The notes below the pieces were generated by a model, which saw nothing but the letters and a program-made list of their open reading frames with translations, did no database searches and was not told the origin of the DNA. Positions 57,496 through 64,000 of a stretch of DNA of 64,000 nt are shown piece after piece. The stretch's first letter is position 1. The number at the start of each line of letters is the position of its first letter. Origin of the DNA: Fonsecaea monophora (taxonomy: Eukaryota > Ascomycota > Eurotiomycetes > Chaetothyriales > Herpotrichiellaceae); NCBI RefSeq assembly GCF_001642475.1, contig NW_019173968.1:1-64000 (forward strand), given 5' to 3'. The position numbers were made by a program, and so were the translations under genes.

Positions 57496-58244
57496 AATGG
57501 GGACTGAGGCGGAATTGATAGGCAGGGAGCAGCAACAGTGGTCAGAGGGATTGGGTGGAGGAAAATGCCATCAATGTGAGGTCGGGCGACTCGGGGAGAC
57601 TGGAAGGGAAATTGAGGTAGCGCAATTTGAGGGTTTCACCTCGACGGCTAAGCGAACAGTAAGATGGCCTGCTAGCGGGTGAGGACGAGTGAGAGTGAGG
57701 ATGAAGACAATGGGTGACGCGGTTTGAAGCCGAAACCTTGTTGAGAATGTGGCTGTATGCAGTTCTGGAGGTCGTCAACGTACAGCAGCTATCACGCTTA
57801 CAGAAGACAAACAGAGGAACAAGCGGATGATATGGCAGGATCACAAGTTGAAGTTAGTTGGAGTTGCTCGAGATGTGCTCGCAGTTGGAACCGGTTCCAG
57901 GAACCTCCCCGGCGCAACTGGATGCCAAGAAGGGGCCCACGAGTTGCATCTCCCGTCGCTATCACCACCACCACGAGTTGCTACTATTCCCATCTGGCCA
58001 TCCTCCACCATCACCGGCACAGGGCATCCAGAAATGCTTACATCAACCTGCATGATGAGGGAAGCTCTCCACGTATCACGGCTACCCTTCTTAGAAGTCT
58101 TTCGGCCCGGTTTTGCCATGCACTTCTCATGCCACATCAAAAGTTTACAAGTCCATGGTTCCAAAGCTATTAGCTTTCGATTGGTGGTGGACGCAGGCTA
58201 CATCAGGACGATATTGGCTCATTTGCATCCCGATCCAATTCGCT
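57496..58244. other. Intergenic, nothing supported
   Basis: 5' flank of sla1 and 3' flank of yos9, both on the minus strand. Plus-strand frames at 57749-58351 overlap the end of yos9 and are not convincing. Confidence 0.4.
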
Positions 58245-59723
58245 TTAACCGTCTGCAGCATATTCTTCCTTGCTGCCGGTGTCTTCTTCGTTGTCTTCCG
58301 ACGGAGGAGTGCTTTCTTCCTGCTCCTCGCCCTCCTCATCTTCGTCTGTAGCTACAACGCCCCTTAATTGTATATGTCCGTTGATGTCGTCCAGTCGCTC
58401 AATCTTCCAATCCTTTGAGCCAGCCAACTTCTGTAGCTCTTTGCGGAACGCATCAATGTCCTCCTGGCTCAGATCGAGCTTGTCGAGCTCCGCCTTGGAC
58501 ATGCCAGAGATCTGTCCCTTCTTCTGCATGATGACGGTCTCGGCCTTCTCGTCTTTGGTCAGGACAATACGCCCCCTCTCGAGCCTTCTGCCCTCACGAC
58601 CGACAAGTTTCATTGCACCCACTTCCACATTACCCAGCATGATCTGTTGTGGCTGCCCTTGGCCGACTTGGCGAGAGCCCTCCTCTTCGTGACGCGCTTC
58701 CCATGCTTCCAGGTCATCTTCTGAGATGATCTCCCGGCAAGTGATCGGATGTGCTCGACTCTCTTTTGGCGGCTGGAACGCGACGTCGTTGCATAGTCGC
58801 GGCGTGTAGATGATCATGAGATAGGCGCAGGTGGCAGTCTCCTTGATCCAGCCGATTCGGTCGGTTAGTTGGGGGTTACAATGAAATTGAACCTCGATCT
58901 TGCGATTGTTGCCTGTGATATCGCAGGGTGTCCCTCCGTCGAGGCGCTGCACTAGATAGTTGGTCTCGGCCTTTGACTTGACTTCCGTCGAGAGTGTCTT
59001 GTCGGAACCAGGCTGTGCTTTTGAACCCGCCTGTTTCGGAGATTCAAACTTTCCTAAGACGTAGCTTGGAGTGGTAGGGTCTTCTTGCGGTGGCCATATC
59101 CGCCCATTTGTGCCTGGCGGCAGCGCATGGAATTGGGTTACCTGAGCGTTGTAGCAGAAGGAATATGTCCACCAGCCGGTGGAGTAGTATAGACACTGAT
59201 TTGAAGCCATGCCCTGTAAAAGCTGTGATGCCCGTGTAACGGCTTGGTCCAACTCTTTTTCACGATCCACCGCCGACGGTTCGGTGGTTGTCCGATTGTC
59301 GAGGGTGTCTTTTGCTTCTGGAATGAAGCACAGATGGGGATACCCATGCAGGAGGACGCGTTCGTAAGAACCCAGTTGGGTCAAGTCCTCTGATATGGAG
59401 TCGGCATCCGTCTCCGAGTTAATATTGGCTGATACATCCTTCAGGTGTATCTGCGACGACCTTGAATTGTCGGAGAGGGCTTCGTTCCGCCGTCGGTCTA
59501 AAACGCTCGCGGCATCTGTGTCAAGTATGTAGGTTTTCGCGAATTCGATGCTATACTGTGGCAGTCGTCAGTGCTGAAGCGTTGCCTGCCCGAAAAGGAG
59601 GAGGGGTACCTGAGGAAAGGCAAACAGATCATCATTGACGCTAAAGGTCGTTTCGCTTGCCCAACAGACACGTAGTACGAAAGAAAGCACGAGACACGCT
59701 CGAAGGCCAGAAGAACTCCTCAT
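58245..59723 (-). CDS. yos9: OS-9 homologue Yos9, ER lectin for glycoprotein degradation
   Basis: Exons 59610-59723 and 58245-59555 give 474 aa. Yos9 recognises trimmed N-glycans on misfolded lumenal proteins and delivers them to the Hrd1 ubiquitin-ligase complex. The first exon encodes a signal peptide (MRSSSGLRACLVLSFVLRVCWA) and DDLFAFPQ; the 54-nt intron joins it to YSIEFAKTY. The MRH lectin domain shows CLYYSTGWWTYSFCYN, with the double Trp and Gln/Arg-containing strands, and IGWIKETATCAYLMIIYTPRLC, holding the Glu and Tyr of the mannose site. A Glu-rich tail ends ...SKEEYAADG, without the HDEL-type retention signal found in yeast Yos9. Starting from the second exon alone would lose the signal peptide. 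Confidence 0.9.
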
Positions 59724-59959
59724 CACGATTTAATTTCCTCAATTACATGACGGACATTTAGGCAATGGTTCTGGCCCAAGTCGCGAGGAAAACAACACGT
59801 CGCAAAAAGTGCTTCGCCGCAGCCCATCAGTGACATACGCCAAGCCATGGTGCATTCTAGACCAGGCACGCCAAACAAGGGTTTCGACATTGTATGTTTT
59901 CCTCTGATATAACAGTACATAATCTTTCATCCAACCATCTTAAAGTAATTCTCGTAAAC

Positions 59960-61222
59960 ATGGCTGAAGAATCCTCGTCGACCTTCTCCCTCGCCGGTAA
60001 AGGCTTGAAAATCGACACTAAAGAAGACCTCGAAAAACACATCAATGCACTTACATCGTCCCCCTCGGTCACCCACATCGATCTCTCTGGGAATACGTTA
60101 GGTGTCGCTGCTTGCGCCGCGCTGGCACCCATTTTGGCCTCAAAATCGACCCTCCAAAGCGCTGATCTACACGATATCTTCACGTCGCGTCTCCTCGACG
60201 AGATCCCCACAGCATTATCCTCTCTTCTTACCGCCTTACTGGAGTGTCCCAATCTCCACACAATAGATCTAAGTGATAACGCCTTCGGTCTCAACACAAA
60301 AGATCCGCTCGTCGATTTCCTATCCAAACACACCCCGCTAAAGCACCTGGTTCTAAACAACAATGGCATGGGTCCCGAAGCAGGCACTGCCATCGCCGAA
60401 GCGCTCATCACACTTGCGGAACGGAAAGAGGCGGCCAGGAAAGAGGGAAAGAATGTGCCATACCTAGAAAGTATTGTATGCGGTCGCAATAGGTTAGAGA
60501 ATGGGAGCATGCCTGCATGGGCAAGAGCGTATCAGGCACACAAAGCTGGAATCAGGAGCGTGAAAATGACACAAAATGGTATCCGACCGGAGGGTATTTC
60601 CCACCTAATTTCATCTGGTCTGTCAAAATGCGAAAATCTCGAGGTTTTGGACATGCAGGATAATACCTTCACGCTTAAAGGTGCACAAGCTCTCGCAGAG
60701 GCGCTAGGTGGTTGGTCAAATCTCAAAGAACTGGGTGTCGGCGACGACCTGTTGGGCGCTCGTGGTGCAGTCAAAGTCTTCGAGGCTTTCTCTGGAGGCA
60801 ACAGCGAGAATGTGGAGATCCTCAGATTACAGTACAACGACATCACTCCAGCGGGTGTGAAGTCGCTATTGAGAGCTGCCAAACACGATCTTCCCAAACT
60901 ACGGCGGGTGGAACTGAACGGGAACAAGTTTGAGGAGGAGGATCCCTCAATTGAGGAGTTGGCAGCACTGTTGAGCGACAGGAAAGATGAATTGGGTAAG
61001 AACGAGGATCCAGAGGACCATTGGGGACTGGATGACCTAGATGAACTAGAAGGAGAGGAGGAGGAAGAGGAAGAAGAGGAGGAGGCAGAGGAAGAGGAAG
61101 AGGAAGAGCTGGCAGAGAGAATCGTCAAGGAGGCTGAGGAAGCCGAGGAGGAGAAAGTGGCTGAGGAGAAGGATAAAGAAGTCGATGAATTGGCTAAAGC
61201 TTTGGAAAAGACTCACGTATGA
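59960..61222 (+). CDS. rna1: Ran GTPase-activating protein Rna1 (RanGAP1)
   Basis: A 420-aa intronless protein that stimulates GTP hydrolysis by Ran in the cytoplasm, setting the direction of nuclear transport. It is made of leucine-rich repeats: THIDLSGNTLG, HTIDLSDNAFG, LVLNNNGMGPEAG, VKMTQNGIRPEG, LDMQDNTFTLKG, LRLQYNDITPAG, VELNGNKFEEED. The catalytic Arg segment DLHDIFTSRLLDEIP is present, with Arg77 at the position of the essential residue of the fission yeast protein. The C-terminus is a long Glu run followed by a mixed Glu/Lys helix, as in the family. The ATG at 59960 is preferred over the in-frame ATG at 59894 because it starts just before the first repeat. It diverges from yos9 across only 236 bp. 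Confidence 0.95.
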   Translation: MAEESSSTFSLAGKGLKIDTKEDLEKHINALTSSPSVTHIDLSGNTLGVAACAALAPILASKSTLQSADLHDIFTSRLLDEIPTALSSLLTALLECPNLHTIDLSDNAFGLNTKDPLVDFLSKHTPLKHLVLNNNGMGPEAGTAIAEALITLAERKEAARKEGKNVPYLESIVCGRNRLENGSMPAWARAYQAHKAGIRSVKMTQNGIRPEGISHLISSGLSKCENLEVLDMQDNTFTLKGAQALAEALGGWSNLKELGVGDDLLGARGAVKVFEAFSGGNSENVEILRLQYNDITPAGVKSLLRAAKHDLPKLRRVELNGNKFEEEDPSIEELAALLSDRKDELGKNEDPEDHWGLDDLDELEGEEEEEEEEEEAEEEEEEELAERIVKEAEEAEEEKVAEEKDKEVDELAKALEKTHV

Positions 61223-61822
61223 ACAATAGGCCGTGCGGACTTGCGGCGCACCGTTGAGCATTGTTTAAGACACTGAGCATCACATTTTTTTTGGCAGAAC
61301 AACATAGCGTAGCAGAGAAAGATACCCCAATAGACACGAGTGTCAGTCTTTGAGGAAGCTAAGCATTCCCTCCCTACGGCCTAGATCTTCTTGCGATATC
61401 CACTTCTCACTCGTGTGCCGGATGTATATCTGTGGCGACAAAGTCCGCTAGGTTCGAGGCGTTTTGCGTTCAACGAATCAACCCTAGAAAGGGGTGCATT
61501 GATTGGCGAGCGAGTACGTGTCCCTCCCTTCTAGCAAAAAAAGCCTTCCTTTTGGACATCAGTTGGCCAGTCACATATCAGAATGTCGTATCGACGTCGG
61601 GTCGGGGTCGAGGGTATGCGCCTCCTGCGTAAGGTTGTCCTGGTGGCTGAGTGCCTCAAGCACAAGCTGACAGAGGCAGTAGTGCTAGATCTGTGTTGAA
61701 TTCAGCCAACTAATGTTGTAGCGATCGTCCCAAAGCTGCCTATTGAGGCGAAGAGAATCGTTGCAGAGCCAGGTTCTGTTGAAACCCCTCCAGATAGGGC
61801 GATTTGTGACGTCCACGTCCAT
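61223..61822. other. Convergent 3' intergenic region
   Basis: Between rna1 (plus) and emc3 (minus). No gene seen. Confidence 0.4.
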
Positions 61823-62673
61823 TTAGCTGCCATAGATCTGCAAGAGCCGATCCTCCGCACCATCAAGAATGCTCCAATGATCCAGAACCTCCAGATTCTC
61901 TGCCTCCGCCTGGAACATCTTATGAGGTTCTTGACCCGGACCAAATGGATTGGCATTTGCACCTGGATTCATTTGGGCCATTTGCTGCGCCATCTGGCTG
62001 GCTGCGTTCTCATTGCCGAGAATGAAGATGAAAACACTTTGGAGTCCAAAAAGGCACAAGAAGTACCACGACAAGCTGGATACCCATCTGACATCCAGGT
62101 CTCGGGTCATAACACCGGACTGCAGCATGGATTTGAATCTAATGGTGAGCGGAAATGGCAGTTTGAGAATGACGAAGCCGGCAAAGAATGCGTTAATCCA
62201 GGACATGATCAGTGTCTGTGGAATCATCATGGCCATATTTCCCTTCATCATTCCCATCATACCCTCCATAGCCGCGGGGTCAGACATCGGGTTCGCTGCG
62301 CCTTGATCCTTGGATTCCGGACCACCTTTCAAAAAGGTGCCTTTGTGGTAGCCATCAACAAGATATTCTTTCCGGCGGTTGAACGAAGGTGTTGTCAGCG
62401 CGGCAGCAGCGTTATTTCGTAAGTTGACTCCACGAAGAAGCGCTTGTCGTTCACGGGACTCGAGAAGGCTGTTGGGGGGTTTCGGGGGAGTTTGCAGCAG
62501 GACTGAGGCGTAGTGTCGTAGGACTCCGGTCAATATCATCACAATCGTGATGGGCAGCAAGATCCAATAGCTTTTGAATAAGTTAGTAGGGAATAGATAT
62601 TGTAGCAGACAACGGCAACTCACAACAGAGCGGGATCACGATGGATCATTTGCTCCGCTCCTTCCACAGCCAT
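61823..62673 (-). CDS. emc3: ER membrane protein complex subunit Emc3
   Basis: Exons 62624-62673 and 61823-62570 give 265 aa; the 53-nt intron has a CTACTAAC branch and AAAAG acceptor. Emc3 is the Oxa1/YidC-like insertase subunit of the EMC, which puts weakly hydrophobic and tail-anchored segments into the ER membrane. Visible marks: YWILLPITIVMILTGVLRHY (span 1), the cytosolic RRKEYLVDGYHKGTFLKG, a Met-rich loop (MEGMMGMMKGNMAMM), MIPQTLIMSWINAFFAGFVILKLPFP-type span 2 with its hydrophilic groove residues, span 3 after WVSSLSWYF, and the conserved EAENLEVLDHWSILDGAEDR near the end. The first exon encodes MAVEGAEQMIHRDPAL. Confidence 0.93.
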
Positions 62674-63236
62674 CTTGTAGTCGACCGATAGTCTGCTGAG
62701 AGTTGAGAATAGATGCACAGACTTGCTTGATATTGGACTGCGGGAGTGCTACAGACGATTGCTGAGAATGTCGTTGAATGGGCGAGTTGGGTCGGGAAAC
62801 CTGCCTAGTCCTTCAAATAGTGGCCGTGTGGAGTCATTCCGTCCAAACCGTGTCTATCTTGACTTCACGTTTCTACCACCATGTCCTCCAGGAGATAAAT
62901 GATGAGCATACGGAGATAAAGAAGATTTGGCCGTGGCGCCCTACACATTGTCAAGACGTAACGGTAACGCGGTGTATATCAACACGACAATAATGGTTAT
63001 ATCGCAGGGTTAGCCAGACTGACAACAGACTTGCGCGGTAAGGGTGGGAATGCAGTATTCCATAACAGCAATTCTCATTCTGTCTCTTAGTTGAGACGGC
63101 GCCTTCTCTGGACGCGAAGCTAGCTTGTCATTCAGACGACACCGAACGCCCCTGTCAATGCTAACCCTCCCTATCCTCCAGTTGTGCGCGGCACCTTTGT
63201 CATATCCCAACCTCCTTCTCAGCCTCGTTCTCGCCT
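62674..63236. other. Intergenic, nothing seen
   Basis: 5' flank of emc3 and 3' flank of the small minus-strand gene. No coding-like frame. Confidence 0.35.
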
Positions 63237-63590
63237 TCAGCCCTCAGCCTTGTCAACTAGCTCCCATTCCGCCAACTCACAGTCGGCGCACACCTTCGTC
63301 ATGGCCAGCTCCTTGTATTTTGAGACCCTGATCATGGTAGGACATTTGGGCTTTTCTACCCAGCTCACTGCCCATAGTCCCCTGCATTTCCGAAAATTGT
63401 CGCAGATGTACAGAATGATGCCTTCCAATTTGTAGCCATCATCAGTTTGCTTTTCGTTGATTGATGAAAGAATGGCTGCCGCATCGGCGGGAGCTTTGTC
63501 AACGCTTTGGACGTTGCTGCGGAAGGTGAAAACGCCGCGACCGTTGGGAGATGGGTTTGGTGCGCGAGGGAAGACTTTGGTGGTCATCAT
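63237..63590 (-). CDS. Small Cys-containing hypothetical protein
   Basis: Not recognised. The first ATG in frame (63590, a Met-Met pair) gives 117 aa; the frame is open further up to about 63674, where a CACTCTAG acceptor could mark a preceding exon, so the N-terminus may be incomplete. Cys residues are arranged CDNFRKC, then a single Cys in EKPKCPTMI and CADC near the end, which could bind a metal. No signal peptide or membrane span. Natural composition and the Cys pattern support coding. Confidence 0.5.
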   Translation of the reverse strand: MMTTKVFPRAPNPSPNGRGVFTFRSNVQSVDKAPADAAAILSSINEKQTDDGYKLEGIILYICDNFRKCRGLWAVSWVEKPKCPTMIRVSKYKELAMTKVCADCELAEWELVDKAEG

Positions 63591-64000
63591 GCTGTCCCGT
63601 TTGACGTTAGAAATTGCGATGTGTTTGGATGCGAAGGCTCTCGATCTGGGGCGCAGAGGAATCTTTGTCGACACCAGCTAGAGTGCTTGTCGTGGCTTGT
63701 AGCAGTAGGGTTGTCTGTGGTTTGAGGCAGTAGAGCGACGTGCTTGCTTGTTTGTTTGCTTGATCAGACAAGATTCTGGGTATCAAAAGGAATTTGAAAA
63801 TGAAACAAGAGACGGGGGGATTGTGTGCAGAAACATCGAGTCGTGAACAGTGAAGATGAGACGGAAAAGCAGCGTGATATCCTTGGCTTATCACAATGTA
63901 TGGTATTCGTTTGGCAGACACTGGCAGCCGATGCACAAAGCTGTAGTTTGATGCATCATCTGGTTCCAAGTTCAATAAGCCTCGCTCCCCAGCCTTGCGC
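63591..64000. other. Right edge, nothing firm
   Basis: Probably the 5' UTR or a first exon of the small minus-strand gene; an open minus-strand frame at 63607-63975 has no coding character of its own. Confidence 0.35.

Noticed and set aside
63607..63975. 122-codon minus-strand frame
   Set aside because: No coding character; probably leader sequence of the gene at 63237-63590.

Overview
The window reads as nuclear DNA of a filamentous ascomycete (Pezizomycotina). Genes carry short introns of about 50-100 nt with GT..AG ends and CTAAC/CTGAC-like branch sites, and the protein families are typical of such fungi: PDR-type ABC transporter, Zn2Cys6 regulators, Clr5-domain protein, Sla1, mL54, Nsr1/Gar2. 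The mix of families suggests Eurotiomycetes, perhaps Chaetothyriales, but that is only an impression. All exon boundaries were read by eye from splice consensus, frame and family similarity; every multi-exon model given sums to a multiple of three. There is no transcript support.

Layout. 0.8-9.1 kb: PDR-type drug exporter, a 2.9 kb stretch without a convincing gene, then a tail-anchored protoglobin-like protein. 9.5-18.3 kb is a conserved block: mitochondrial ribosomal protein mL54, a single-pass membrane protein of unknown function, nucleolin-like Nsr1/Gar2, the Alg6 glucosyltransferase and a secreted fasciclin-domain protein. 19.1-21.6 kb: an EthD-like dimeric alpha/beta-barrel protein and a PRISE-type reductase.

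21.9-43.7 kb is an accessory, cluster-like region: sugar-type MFS transporter, Zn-dependent alcohol dehydrogenase, NRPS-like adenylate-forming reductase (A-T-R), Zn2Cys6 regulator, Baeyer-Villiger monooxygenase (intronless, GC-rich), SURNod19-like anchored protein, a second Zn2Cys6 regulator and an aldo-keto reductase. A plausible joint role is activation and reduction of a carboxylic acid to an aldehyde, interconversion with the alcohol by ADH or AKR, and oxygen insertion by the monooxygenase, under local regulators. Substrate and product cannot be read from sequence.

44.4-53.1 kb holds a small two-exon gene, a Clr5-domain gene with an ambiguous 3' end, an intronless four-span membrane protein and an SDR. 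From 53.9 kb to the end the region is housekeeping again: Sla1 (endocytic actin adaptor), Yos9/OS-9 (ER glycoprotein quality control), Rna1 (RanGAP), Emc3 (ER membrane insertase subunit) and a small Cys-containing protein. No rRNA, convincing tRNA, transposon or CRISPR array was found.
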